A DNA stretch of 64,000 bases from Coptis chinensis (Eukaryota; Streptophyta; Magnoliopsida; Ranunculales; Ranunculaceae). The notes below the pieces were generated by a model, which was not told the origin of the DNA, made no database searches, and saw only the letters and a program-made list of their open reading frames with translations. The DNA lies in assembly GCA_015680905.1 (NCBI GenBank), contig CM027378.1:59297501-59361500 (forward strand). The letters are read 5' to 3'. Positions 46,177 to 57,642 of this stretch are shown here, piece after piece (within the stretch, counting starts at the first letter, position 1; each line of letters begins with the position of its first letter). A program made the position numbers and the translations under genes.

Positions 46177-47232
46177 CCTTTTTCATTGCTGTACTTTCTT
46201 TCATTTCCATATATTGGTAAGTGCACCATTAAGGTAACCGGGCCCTCCCTATGGAGTGTGTGGCTGTAAGTACCGGATCCTAAGTCCACGTTTAATATAA
46301 TTCATGTTTTCCACTCTTGCATGTTTTCTCGGTTTTTGAGTCATGTTCTTCTATGGTGTGAATTATGCATTTCATGCTTTTTTGTTTTTCTTATATTAAA
46401 TTTTATTCATAAAAAAAAAATAAATAATAAATAAATAATAAAATAATAAATAATAAACAAATATATATAAAAAAAAACTTGTTAAAATCACAAACATAGT
46501 AAGTTAAGAAGTCTCGGGAATCTGACGTTAAAAGACCCACTTTTTTTTAAAAAAAAAACAAACAAACAAATTTTCTCAACTCTGTTGTCAAAAATTTGTT
46601 TGGGGGTGGGGTGTTGGTTTCCATCCTGGATTGTTTAACTTTCCAATGGTGTCATTTAGGCCATTTAATTGTATTCCGATTCGGATTGACATTTTCTATT
46701 TATGTTAGATTTCATTCGTTCGCATAACTTACGTCATGCACGCATTTCGAGGCATTTTCCATGTTCTTATATATCACCCACGGTCGGAATAGAGTGTTTT
46801 ATGGATCATTAGATTGGAAATTCTCTCCTGATCATTTCCATATCTCATTTGCAAATCGAATTTTTTATGGGATTCGAATTGGGCTTGGGCCCAAGCCCAC
46901 AGTGCAACCCAAGAATGCATCGCGTTCTTCTTCCTCCTCTTCTTCAAACCGCCATTAACAAAAAAATAAAAAAAAAGCTTCAAACCTAAAATAAAAATAG
47001 AAATAAAGATAAAACCTAAATACAACCACGCCCAAGTTTAAACCCACTCCAAATCTCCTCCTTCCTACACCCACCACCACCTCCACCGATTTCAACAACA
47101 AAAAACCACCGGAATTTCAAAATTTCGAACTGCCACTACCACCACCACGCCTCCTGCCATTATTTTTAGTTAGAGTGTTTTAAAACAAGTCTCCCTACCT
47201 TATTCCAACCAACAAAACTTATCAAAACTCCA
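46177..47232. other. Element B spacer before env-position ORF 1
   Basis: Contains an A/T-rich run, one copy of the TCTGACGTTAAAAGACCC core, TTTGTTTGGGGGTGGGG at 46595-46611 and CACGGTCGGAATAGAGTG at 46780. TTATATATCACCC at about 46768 is a weak TATA candidate. No gene. Confidence 0.6.
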
Positions 47233-48363
47233 ATGGCTCAAAGACGTCGGATATTGCCGGAGCATGCTTTTATTGCCGACCACTTCGCGCTGTTTTATGG
47301 TGACGAGATGGTTAGGAGAGACTGGAGTGGTTTGTGGTACTCAACAGACGATTTTTACCACGAAGATTTGGTCCGAGAGTTTTATAGGATGAGGGAGTTG
47401 AATGGGAATCAAATTTTTGTTAAGGTGGCTGGGTGGAGGAGAGAGGTTACTACTGGGTTGTTGGCTGAGATTTTAGGCATTCCACCTAGACACCATCTCG
47501 ATGCCACATTACAGGATTCCCAGTTTACTGCTGTAGAACCTTTGATGAACGCGACTGTTGAGGAAGGGAACTACAATGCGAGTTCGCATTGTGTTCGCCA
47601 GTCGTCTCTCCGAACCAACCAGCTGGCTATAGCTCAGTGCATTGGTAGGAATGTCATAGGGAAGGAGACAGTCAGCGATATCGGTCTGAACTGCCTTCAC
47701 GTTCTATGGATACTCCAGGAGCAGAAGTATGAGTTCTGTATTTTCGAGTTTTTGCGTAACATGATTATGGGAGTTGGAAAGGGTATTGCACCTCTCCCTA
47801 TTTCGATAACGAAGATCATGATAACCTTGAGAGCGACTCCGAGGTCTGATAGGATTTGCCTGAAGGAGCACCGAAATCATCATATTTATACGGAGTGTAT
47901 CTAGAGAGTTTGGAGGTTGCCTAAAGATAAGGTAGTCGAGGAGACTGACTCGGAGGATGAGGATGACACGATATGTTTTGATGTCGATGCCTTGGAGAGG
48001 TGTAGGTCGGATGCAGAACACATGGCTGTGATTCACCGTGGCATGTGTTCTCTCAATACTATTTGTGAAGACCTCCGAACTCGGCAGGCTACCATGCATC
48101 ATAACTTCGAGACTCGTGCCCGCGGCGAGGATGAGCGGTGGGAATAGACAAGGGCCGAGATGGAAGCTCAGCGCCAGTTCCGAGACGACATGCTTGCATG
48201 CTTCCCACCCCAGGGGGGGTTCTTCTTCGAGGAGATGCGTGAGGCGGCGTCGTCCGTCATTTGCAAGACGGATGGCTCTGGCCTATCGGAAGCCCAAAGG
48301 CCATCTGCTTCTCGAGCGCATTCCACTACTAGCAGCGAGTGGTTTAGGGATCTAATGAGTTGA
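47233..48363 (+). pseudogene. Element B env-position ORF 1
   Basis: Starts MAQRRRILPEHAFIADHFAL. The Transposase_32-like core reads DWSGLWYSTDDFYHEDLVRE, FYRMRELNGNQIFVKVAGW and REVTTGLLAEILGIPPRHHL, then RQSSLRTNQLAIAQCIGRNV and LNCLHVLWILQEQKYEFCIF. An acidic and then Arg/Glu-rich end follows. About 370 codons long and broken in a couple of places. No signal peptide. Function unknown. Confidence 0.75.
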
Positions 48364-48835
48364 TTTGTTTTATTGTATTTGTTTTTATTTTGTACGGATG
48401 TAAAAAGATTAGTTCAGTAATTAAATTTGAATTTGGTTGTCGTATGTTATTCGGAATTCAATTTTAATATAAGTTGGTTAATTTCAAATTATGCGTTGTT
48501 CTTATTATTAATCCCACCATCCCGAATTGTTTGGGGGTGTTCTTATTTATCCTAGCATAATTCGTTATATGCTCATCTATTTTAAGAAGTTGTTTTGGAG
48601 TGAGGGTTAAGAATATTGCCGATATGGGCATCGCTATAAATAGATATTGTGTTTGGATGAAATCTCAATAAATTAGGCAGTATCTAACCTAAATTCAACC
48701 TAAAAGATATTAGGTTTGTTTTGGAATAGAGAATATGGGTTGTTTCCATTTTCGGTTTTGGAAATTTTATTATTTTCGGCAATTGCCTTCAAACTTTTTA
48801 GGTAACTTCCGGATTCGTTTTAGCAACTTAAATCC
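48364..48835. other. Element B spacer between env-position ORFs
   Basis: Contains AATTGTTTGGGGGTG at 48525-48539. Strongly similar to C 29016-29500, including the last 60 bp before the TATA box (TTTTAGCAACTTAAA). No gene. Confidence 0.6.
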
Positions 48836-48843
48836 TATAAAAA
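48836..48843 (+). promoter_or_regulatory. Internal TATA box of element B
   Basis: AATCCTATAAAAACTACATT, then CATTCTATACTCACAACC. 355 nt before ATG 49191. The block is conserved with C. Confidence 0.55.
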
Positions 48844-49190
48844 CTACATTCATTCTATACTCACAACCCCAAGTACATCTCACATTCATCTCTCACGTTT
48901 CATTCCCACTTTACCTTATTTTTCCTTCGCGACCGGCCTCACGGCTCCCTCGAAGCTTTCCCGCCCTCTCCAAAGACAAAACGAAGCCACTGCCCAAAAC
49001 ACTGGAATTCCAGTTTTCATCCGAAGCGCAGCGCCCATCCAGCTAAAATCGAAGCACCCAAAGACCCAAGTGCACGGAATTGAAACTTCAACAGAGCACC
49101 ACCGCATACGACCCTGTGGGCACCAAAAATTTCAAGTTTTACGAGTGTTGTTCCGGGATAGTTGCAGCTATTCTAGAGAGTAGTTTTGTG
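48844..49190 (+). other. Leader of env-position ORF 2 in B
   Basis: GC-rich, with CGAAGCGCAGCGCCC and ACTGGAATTCCAG (49001-49013), which echo the gag leader repeat at 40228-40238. Confidence 0.5.
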
Positions 49191-50087
49191 ATGACTTCTC
49201 CTATAGTAATTTCGGAGCAGTCTTTCGAACACTTGTTGGGGAGCGAGTCTTATGGACATTGGTTCCGCGAGAGGATCACGCAATTCGGGTGGAGGCATCT
49301 TCTGGTAAGTGATGACGACTCGTATTCACCTAAGCTTACTGAATTTTTCTATAATAATGTTAAGTTCTATTGTAACCAGGATGGAGAACAAGAATTCTCC
49401 ATCACGGTTCATGACACACCCCTAGAATTCAATAAGTATGTGGTAGCATTAGTTTTGGGAATACCAATACCTGATCCTATTCACACGTGGGGATATATGA
49501 CCGATAATTCATACCTCTATGACTATACATATTTCCATGAGTATTATGGGGGAGGGGTATTTCATATAATGGACCAAGGGCGTTACAACATAGCTCTTGG
49601 TAGCCTGTCCCTAAATGTAGGCACCACCATGTTATTCATCCTCATGAATATTCTAGGGGAGTTTCAGTTTACTTCTACAAATAGTACCGGTGGCGGATTT
49701 TTCTTGCGTTTAGCGGAGGGGCGGCACCAATATGACATTTCCCCGAGTATTAGTGGCTAGTCTTAAGAGAGCCAAAGCATGCGCCATAAGTATCTTCTAA
49801 TGCCTGTTTTGGTTTTGCGATCTGCGTGTAGTTGTCTACCAGAATTATGTACCCAGTTCATGGATTGGAAAAGGGTTGAAGTCATGAGACCCACCAATTG
49901 GGTGGTTCGCTCATTTCGAGTAATGAGTTGGCCGGGATGGCAGGTGCAACCTCATTTGGTTGCTCCTTACACCCCATCAGACATAGTAACACTAGAAAGG
50001 TTAGCACAAGTTGACGACACCACGGCCGGGCTGGCAGCAAGTTATCATGGCATGGCGGGGATCTTGAAAAGAACCTCATCTCTTTGA
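49191..50087 (+). pseudogene. Element B env-position ORF 2
   Basis: Starts MTSPIVISEQSFEHLLGSES, the start shared with C. It has HWFRERITQFGWRHLLVSDD, ITVHDTPLEFNKYVVALVLG and the hydrophobic SLSLNVGTTMLFILMNILGE, the only membrane-helix candidate. The fold looks related to env-position ORF 1. Broken once or twice. Role unknown; called env-like only by position. Confidence 0.7.
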
Positions 50088-51919
50088 AGAGGGAAATGAG
50101 GAGGACAATGTTTAAACGGGAGTGCAAGTAAGTGTTAGTTTCAGTAAGTGTCTGCTTATGTCCCAAGCAAATTTGTTTCTCATTAACCCCATTATGGGTG
50201 GAACTCTTATAGAGTTGCGTTAGTTTTGTTTTCTATATTAGTATGTTATAACCTTGTTTTGCAGATGTTCCAGAATTTCACGTGTTTCAATGGTATTTTC
50301 CTACCCTCTTTATTTAAAATACTTTGAGGACAAAGTTTTCTTCTTGTTTGGGGCATAGAATCATGTGTAATTAAGACATCTGTTAGGATATAGATATGTA
50401 TAATATGCACGTGTTTTCTAGCTAAAAAATTCAAAATTTTTAAAAATATAAATAAAAAGTATGCTATACACTTAGGAACATTGGTATTGTTTTCTTTCTC
50501 TATGCTCTCAATAATCTAGAAGTCTCACGTAGCTTTTGCATTAGAATAGTTTTTAGAAACTTAGGCTAATATGTAGGTAATAATCCTTGCATCTATCTAT
50601 AAATATGTTACATGAGTATCTATGATTGTTGGCAGTAAGTTTCTGAAATCTAGGCTAAAGTACTTATTCTACAAATCCTGTGAGAATATAGCCTAAAACC
50701 TTATATAAGTGACACATTTGAGAAATGACACAAGCGAGAAGTAAAATCCGGATAGAGAAATCACACGTCCACTTGCTAGATCACTATACCATATCCTAAG
50801 CGAGAATTTAGGCCCTCTTTGGATCGATATAGCCAAAAATTCCAACCTATGAATTATTTTCCGCTAGTCGCCCATCTGAGCCTTTCTTTAGCCTTTCATA
50901 AACCACAAATCCTTTACCCTGTTACAAAACAAAACAAAATAAAAAATCAACCTACCCAATTCTTTGAATAAGTTTGAGAATAGAGATGAAGAATAGAAAA
51001 GAGAATAACCTTTAAAATCAAGAATTCGTTAGTTGCTTCAGAAGAGAAAAGTAAGTTTCCATCCAAATAAAAAAAAATAAAAAAATAAAGAGTTAGAACT
51101 CTAAAATTAGAATCAAGGAGTCAAAAGCCAAAGAAAAAGAAAAAATATATATGGCTAAGGATGGAAACAAAGTGTAGAAGCAAAAGTAAAGAATAAGGTT
51201 TTCTCTAGTTACATAATACGAAGACTCTATTATCTCAGACTTGTTCTTTTTGAATATCCATTTCCATCATTCTTAAAACCATCTCCTAATCCCCGCAACA
51301 CCTAATAAAGACCTCTAGCTCAATTAGGAATAGGTTAGTGTGATAGTAAGTAGCAGATGTGTTTGATTGACTCCGGCTTCCTTGTGTGTCATTGAGTTTG
51401 TAAGGTAAAGTGTGCCCACTGCACACTGGAGTAGCAAAACTTGAGCGGATAAATTAGAGTGGTTTTTGTCTTGACATTTATGTGAGGACCTACTTAAGGA
51501 CGCTATTCCGAGTTTTTAGAAAAGGACCTGCTAGTTCATCTCATAGTATTACTCATTGGAAATATGTTTATTCGTAGATGATAGATTATTATGCATATAT
51601 TAGCTTAGGTTTCGACTTGATTATTCTGTATTCATTGCTAGTGAGATGTATAGATAATTGAGACATAGATAAGGAAACAATAGTTTTATTTCTGAGTCGT
51701 TGTAGTATAGATGAAGTTTGTGAGTACCTTCACTTGAAAACTGTCACGAGGCTATAACTCGTCCACTAGGGAATTCCTAGTGGTTTAAGGTCTTGTTGCA
51801 TACGTTCAATGCAATCGCACTCGGCGAAACGAGATTAGTTAGAACTCCATTTTTGGTCACTTATGCTAATTTCTCATATTTGCTTGAGGACAAGCAAAAT
51901 GTTGTTTGGGGGTGATTTG
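50088..51919 (+). other. Element B 3' untranslated region and polypurine tract
   Basis: Non-coding. CTTTGAGGACAAAG, then TTGTTTGGGGCATAG near 50344, A-rich runs at 51067-51150, and the tract TTGTTTGGGGGTGATT at 51905-51919 just before the LTR. Confidence 0.7.
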
Positions 51920-53020
51920 ATAAGAGCCCAAAACTGTAGTTTTAACCCCTTAATAATACTACTTTTAGACCAATTATGCGAGTAATAAATAAGAGTTAAT
52001 GCTAATTACGTGCTTTTATGTATTTCAGGCATGGAACTCAATTATGTGTAGAAATGTGCCACTTTGGCAATATAAAGGAGCAAAAGGTTGGTTGCTAAGA
52101 AGTTATGTGATAAAGGCCAAGATTCAAGGAGATAAAGCCTTTATGAAGCCCGGTTAAAAGCTGCAGAAACAGTGCATAAGTCAGCAGAACTTCCAATGAT
52201 TATATCTTTGGACTCAAGCTTCGGATTTGGGCCTACCTTATGTCAAAACGACCAGCTCGGAAAGAGCTTTCCAATAGTCTAAGCCTTGACCCAATCAGAG
52301 GAGCAGAAGTGGACAAAAATTCTATTGAAGTCAAAGCCAGCTTAAACGGAATCTGTGGACTGAAGAAATTGGGCTTTGGGCTCGATTTTCCGGCCCAAAA
52401 CATGGCTCTTCATCCCATGCACGAAATTGTGGATCTGGTCTCCTCCTTAACATAAAACAAGACTTAGCTCTTAAAAAAAAGATAGTTAGATAGCTTAGAA
52501 TGGAAAAGTAGCCATTAAAATAGCTTGTAGATCTAGTTTTTGAATTCAATTAGTTAAATTAATTAGTTTCATACATTGTTTTAGATTAATTCTTTGAATC
52601 ATAGTTCTTCATTGATTAGATAAATAAAATAGTTATTTCTTGTTCATTTCGATTTTGTCATTTAAAATTGTTAGATCTAATTTCAGTTGTTGTTATTCAA
52701 TTCTTAGTTATTAATTTAGAATTCAATTATTGTTTAGTTAAATTTAATAAAGTTATAATCTTTATATTACGTCTAGTTTTAATTCACAATGTAGTATAAT
52801 TCCCACCATTGCTCTCATTAGACTTTGAATAGATTAGTCAATTTAGGAAACTTGAATGCTAAAGAACTAAGAGTGGAACGAACTTTTTACTCCACTCTAT
52901 TTTGATAGAATTGAGAGTATAGAAATCTTTGATAGCAATGCGTAATTAAATTTAGTTTCACTTGTGTTTTGAGTTTCATCATTCATTTCGTAGGTAAATT
53001 ATTCAATTTTACGTTTATCA
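51920..53020 (+). repeat. Element B 3' LTR (1,101 bp)
   Basis: Starts TGATAAGAGCCC and ends ACGTTTATCA. Beyond it lies R's gag start on the minus strand. Confidence 0.9.
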
Positions 53021-53757
53021 CTGGGTGGGTCTCCAATGATTGGTGAATAGAAATCACTCAACTTCTTCCTCTATTGTGCTTGCATGGGTGGGATAGCTTC
53101 AGGATTATTGGTGTCCAAAACACCTCCATCATTGCGTGTGGCCATTGTATCAATCTCGTCTAGTATTCTTGTGAGTCGGTTGTTGAACCTTGTTCACTGT
53201 TGAGTTCTTACTAGACGATGATATGGACGACGGGGCATACACTAGAAAATGTTATGCGAAAATGACGAAAAACTATCCTACAATGCTTGAATAGTATGCA
53301 ACTATTCTAAATTATACTAAAATATAAAACTACTTTCTTTCAACTGGGTTGGGATTTGTAGCTAGTATCTCTCCCGTTGTCTAAAGTTGTCTCTTCTAGG
53401 GTTATGGTGAATCACTTGGATTGCTTAAGTACCACAACCCATAGACGATAGTCCGTTTGTCAAGATTCAGACAAGAAACACTAGAGTTTGATGTTTCACT
53501 GTGTTGGCTTACAACTTCAATTGTTGAAAAAGTCCTAAATGCAATTATACTAGAAAGCAATAAAACTAAACTATGATGTAACTATACTAATAATGAAATA
53601 AAAAGAATGAAGATTCGACTAACCTAGATGGTAGATCTTGTCTTCGAGATGTCCTTCAAGCTTCTTTCTTTCTTAAAAGGATGGATGATGCAGCTAAAAT
53701 TACCTCAAGATCCAAAATTCTAATCTTGAAAGAAAACATTAAACATAAACAACTTAA
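53021..53757 (-). pseudogene. Element R gag start and leader
   Basis: On the minus strand an ATG at 53238 opens MPRRPYHRLVRTQQ, and further on MATRNDGGVLDTNNPEAIPP and KLSDFYSPIIGDPP appear, the N-terminal style of Athila/Tat gag proteins (compare LSDFYKAL in B). The rest of gag is missing. 53239-53757 is leader. Broken. Confidence 0.6.
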
Positions 53758-53775
53758 AATGGCAGCGGCGCCATT
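53757..53775 (-). other. Element R primer binding site, tRNA-Asp type
   Basis: Minus strand AATGGCGCCGCTGCCATTT directly after the LTR end TTGTCA. This fixes R's orientation. Confidence 0.85.
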
Positions 53776-55412
53776 TGACAAGCTTCTTTTTGTGTGTGAG
53801 ATGATATATGGATGATATAGATAGATGATGTAGATAGATGATGGTCGTTGAACAAAATAGAAGCGTATCAAAACCTAATTATCCCTCAATAAGTAAAGGA
53901 TGAGTAGGGTATCGTTCCACTTTTAAGTGTATGTTATGTGAAGGACAGGACTGGAAAGGGGGTTTAAGGGATTAAAAACTATGATTGTAGAGATTTTAGA
54001 TTCTAATGCTAAACTAAACTAAATTAACTAAACTATTGGGAATTTATAAGAGAGGGAATTCAAGAGAATAGAATCCACCAATACTTTTAATCTATGACCT
54101 TCTGCTTCATGGTTGTTCTTACAAGTAGACTACAATTAGGCAATTGAGCGAGTGTCGATGCCCTCTTGGACGAAACATCATTAACAATTAACTCTACTTA
54201 ACGTTATTCCTATGTTTATGTTATTAATATATTCTTTCCTTTTATGTAAGCTTGGGCAACCATTCAATATATTACCGAGAGCAACATCAAGGAGTACTTC
54301 CTAATAGGGCGACCATTCAATGAATCACCACTTAAAGCAAACACAAAAAATACTTCCCCTAGGCAGCCACTCCCTGAGCTACCCCTTCTAAGGCAACACA
54401 AAGAATACTTCCCTAACTCTAAAGAACTATACTACTAGAAGAAAAGTAAAGAACAATAGCATGATATTAATATTGCAAAATATAAACCCTATTCTATACT
54501 TCCATCCCCTGGTGTGGGCAATGGAACTAATAACTAAAAACATAAAGAACTAACCTGATTGAAGAACACCATGAACCAGAAGAATCATTAAACCTTAAGC
54601 ACTGGCTTCATCTTCTCCCTTGAAGGAGAAGATTAGTCTTCCATAAAGATGGAAGAACACGAAGAACGAGAAGAAGAAGAGTCAAAGAACATAAGACTAG
54701 AAAGACTAATTTATTAAGACTCAGCTAGTTAAAACCGAATATTTTATTATTAATCTCTCTCTACCTCAAGTTCTGGAGACAAGAATATAAGTGAATTGGC
54801 AAATTACATGAGGCACTTAGGTCCTCTATTTATAGGGGTTACAATGAGTTCTAGAAGCATTCCAAACCGCCATTTGTTTCCTAATACAAATAGACTTCTT
54901 TCAGAGTCCAACTTCATTTCTAAAACTGAGAAGGAATTGGCTACAGTGTCATTTCATGCATCTTGACGCACGATCCATGCATCTTAGACGCAAGCAATGC
55001 GTCTAGACGCGCTATCCATGCATCCCAGATGCAAGAAATGCGTCTGGACGCACGATCCATGCGTCCCAGACCCGGAAGTCTATTTTGTCTCTTCTGCTCT
55101 ATCCTTCTATCATCTTTTGCGGGCTTTGGCCCAAGCAACGAATCCTTTGGCCTTGGGCTTCCAAATAGGCTTTAAAATAGGTCCAAGTCGCATCTTTAAT
55201 AGCTTCAATTCCTTGGCCTTCTCCATGATTGTCCACGGGCTTCCCATGTGATCCTTAATGCTCCGAATTGCTCCATTTTACCCCTTTTTCTCTAATATTC
55301 TACAAAACTCTCTCTTTCACCTGTAGAATCATAAAACATAACTTACAAACACTATTAGTCCACTAAGATGGCTAAACAAGAGGCATAATCGAGGGTTAAA
55401 TAGCACTTATCT
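53776..55412 (-). repeat. Element R 5' LTR (1,637 bp)
   Basis: Bounded by the primer site on the left and GCGAT on the right. TATA box CTATAAATAG (minus) at 54827-54836. Contains a 41-bp repeat. The left part matches 38036-39124. Confidence 0.8.
54965..55071. repeat. 41-bp tandem repeat in R's LTR (2.6 copies)
   Basis: Units at 54965, 55006 and a partial at 55047, beginning GACGC(A/G)C(G/T)ATCCATGC and containing ATGCGTCT. GACGC/GCGTC words are inverted, so units can pair. Short open frames through it on both strands are artefacts. Confidence 0.8.
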
Positions 55413-55560
55413 GCGATGTTGTTTGTCCTTCTGAACATTATGGGAGATTGCCATTTTTCGACTGCCAATGATGCTACATGTGTAGTCTTCAATGCGCTTG
55501 CCCAAGGTTATGCATTCTTTGATATCTTAAATTGTGTTATCTCCAATCTAAAATGAGCTC

Positions 55561-57642
55561 ACGCTGTTCGGGATCAGTATATACTTTTACCTATAACCGC
55601 TTGCCAAATCATGAAAACACATTTCCCATAGTTTTCAGCTACTTTTCATGACTAGGTCAAGGTAGATTCTATGTGCCCAGCAAACAAAATCATTCGTTCA
55701 TTAAGGTTTAGGCAATGGAAACGTCCTACACGGTACTTGAGACATGTTCGTTATTATCTGGACGATGATAAGATGTTGAAACATTTGAACGAATCCGGTG
55801 AACAAGAATGAGCACCATTTGGGAAAGGATTATCTTTTGGCGCGATGCTAAGGAAATGCATTTCACTAAAGAAGACGCCAGACCATCACCACATCCTGGA
55901 TGGTAAACTTGAGTAGGAAATTGTATATAGTTGTATATAATGTGCTATTATTTTTCTTTTTATGTATAATATATTATGTTACCACAACTTTTTGTTCCAG
56001 CAATCCAGCTCTAATTTTGCTCACGGTTATCAAGTAATTCCTTTCTTTATCTATTTTTTACTTCGAAGACTAAGCATCATTCTGTTTGGGAGTGTTTTAA
56101 ACCTATAGCAAAAATTAGGCAACTTGTAGTCTATATATAGTTCTATTTTCTTGTTAGTAAATGTAATTAGTGACAAAGTCTTGTTTCCTTTTCAATGATG
56201 AAAATTGTCTAGAAGTCTCACATTAGCATTCGAATTAGGATTCATTTTTAAGAAACTTAAGATAATACGTACGCAATAGTTTTTACATCTTTTTATGAGT
56301 ATTCATGCACTGAGTATCATTGATTGTACATAGCAGTAAGTTTCTAGAACCCACGGTTAGTCTACTTCAACTATTAATCCTATGAGAATCTAACCAAAAG
56401 CCTCGACATGAGTGATATGTGTGTGATGACACAGATGAGTAGTTTTTTTGAATAGAGAAAATCACTCGTCGACTTACTTGATCACCATCCGAATCCTAGG
56501 TGAGAATTTAAGCCTTCTTTGGATCGACATAGCTAAAAATTCGTACATGTTACAAATTTTACTGCTAGTCACTCTACTGAACCTTTCATCAAACATGTCA
56601 CTTTCACCAAAAATTCCTTACCCATCTATTAACCCTAAATAAAAGAACCTACCTAAGTGATGAGTATGAGAAATATGATATGATGAAATGTAGAAAAGTA
56701 AAGAGAAAGACTCGTCCCAAATAAAAGTTAGTTACTTGCTTCAGGAAAGGAAAATAGAATCATGTTTCTTAAGCCTTAAAAAAAAAATAATAATAATAAT
56801 AAATTAAAAAATTAAAAAATTAAAAAAAAAAAAAAAAAAAAGAAGTACAAGGCTTAAGAGCAAAGTAGGAAAACTCAGGTAGAAGCAATAAAAGAAAACA
56901 AGGATTTCTCGAGTGTAAATATCTTGAAGACCCTATTCTCTCATACTTATCATTTTTTATTATCCATTTCCATTTTCTTCTACACCATCACCTAAGCCCC
57001 ACAATACCTAATAAAGACCTATAGCTCAATTAGGAGTAGGATGGTGAGATATTAAGTAGTAGATGTGATCAATCGACCTCAGCTCCTTTGTTGTCATCAA
57101 GTATGTGAGGAAACGTGTGCCCACTGCACACTCGAGTTAACGAAACCTGAGTGGAAAAATTATGAGCAAATTTGTGTTTCGACACATACCTGTGAGAACA
57201 CATTTAGGTACGCTCTCCAAAGGATCCAGAAACGGCCCTGCTAGTGCATTTAAATGTAAAGTTTACTGTATGCATGTTCATATGTAGATATTTTAATTAT
57301 TGTATGCATATTAACTTGAGTTTCAAAGGAATTAATCATCGCTCCCCGCTAAGGAGATGCATATATATCTGAGATTAATTTAGGAAACAAGCTTTTGTTA
57401 TTGAGTCGTTGTAATATAAAAAGTATAAATGAAGTTTGTAAGTATCTTCTCTAAAAAAATGTCACGAGGCTATAACTCGTCCACTAGGGAATTCCTAGTG
57501 GTTTAAGGCCTTGTTGCATACGGTCAATGCAACCGCACTCTGCGAAATGAGACTTAGCTTATAATGCACAGTTTTGGCCACTTATCTATTTTAATGTCTC
57601 TTATTTGCTTAAGGACAAACAAAGTGTTGTTTGGGGAAGGTG
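55561..57642 (+). other. Element A 3' untranslated region and polypurine tract
   Basis: Matches the 3' regions of B and C in patches (TTTAGGTACGCTCTCC, CACTAGGGAATTCCTAGTGG at 57481-57500). It has TCTGTTTGGGAGTG at 56091, an A/T run at 56778-56841, and TTGTTTGGGGAAGGTG (57627-57642) before the LTR. No gene. Confidence 0.65.

Larger units (their letters stand above)
39125..53020 (+). mobile_element. Element B: nearly full-length Athila element
   Basis: Parts in order: shortened 5' LTR, primer site, leader, gag, protease, RT, RNase H, integrase, two env-position ORFs, 3' untranslated region, polypurine tract and 3' LTR. About 13.9 kb. It is the best preserved copy here, with something like six to ten interruptions overall; the integrase region is open throughout. 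The LTRs differ by about 4-5 percent by eye, mostly transitions, giving an age of about 1.5-2 million years at a rate of 1.3e-8 (rough). Confidence 0.85.
38036..55412 (-). mobile_element. Element R: minus-strand Athila-related element containing element B
   Basis: Duplication GCGAT lies at 38031-38035 and 55413-55417. On the minus strand the order is 5' LTR (55412-53776), primer site, leader and gag start (53775-53021), then element B, then a shortened 3' LTR (39124-38036). Most of R's interior and the inner end of its 3' LTR are gone, along with the outer end of B's 5' LTR. The shared parts of the R LTRs differ by roughly 4 percent by eye. Broken. Confidence 0.75.
37524..55560 (+). pseudogene. 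Element A env-position ORF 3, split by element R
   Basis: The left piece (37524-38035) starts MASSSNVASLSSMAPSKI and has IIPEQSFQATMDSNAYCLHF, REYITNIGWSSFV and ILLASMTMNVGNAI. The right piece (55413-55560) has VLLNIMGDCHF and NDATCVVFNALAQGY. Similar to env-position ORF 2 of B and C. The GCGAT duplication marks the break. Not intact. Confidence 0.65.

Noticed and set aside
49191-50087. True retroviral envelope gene
   Set aside because: There is no signal peptide, cleavage site or fusion peptide that I can see; the position alone is env-like.
54941-55251. Overlapping frames on both strands near the right LTR of R
   Set aside because: Produced by the 41-bp tandem repeat within an LTR.
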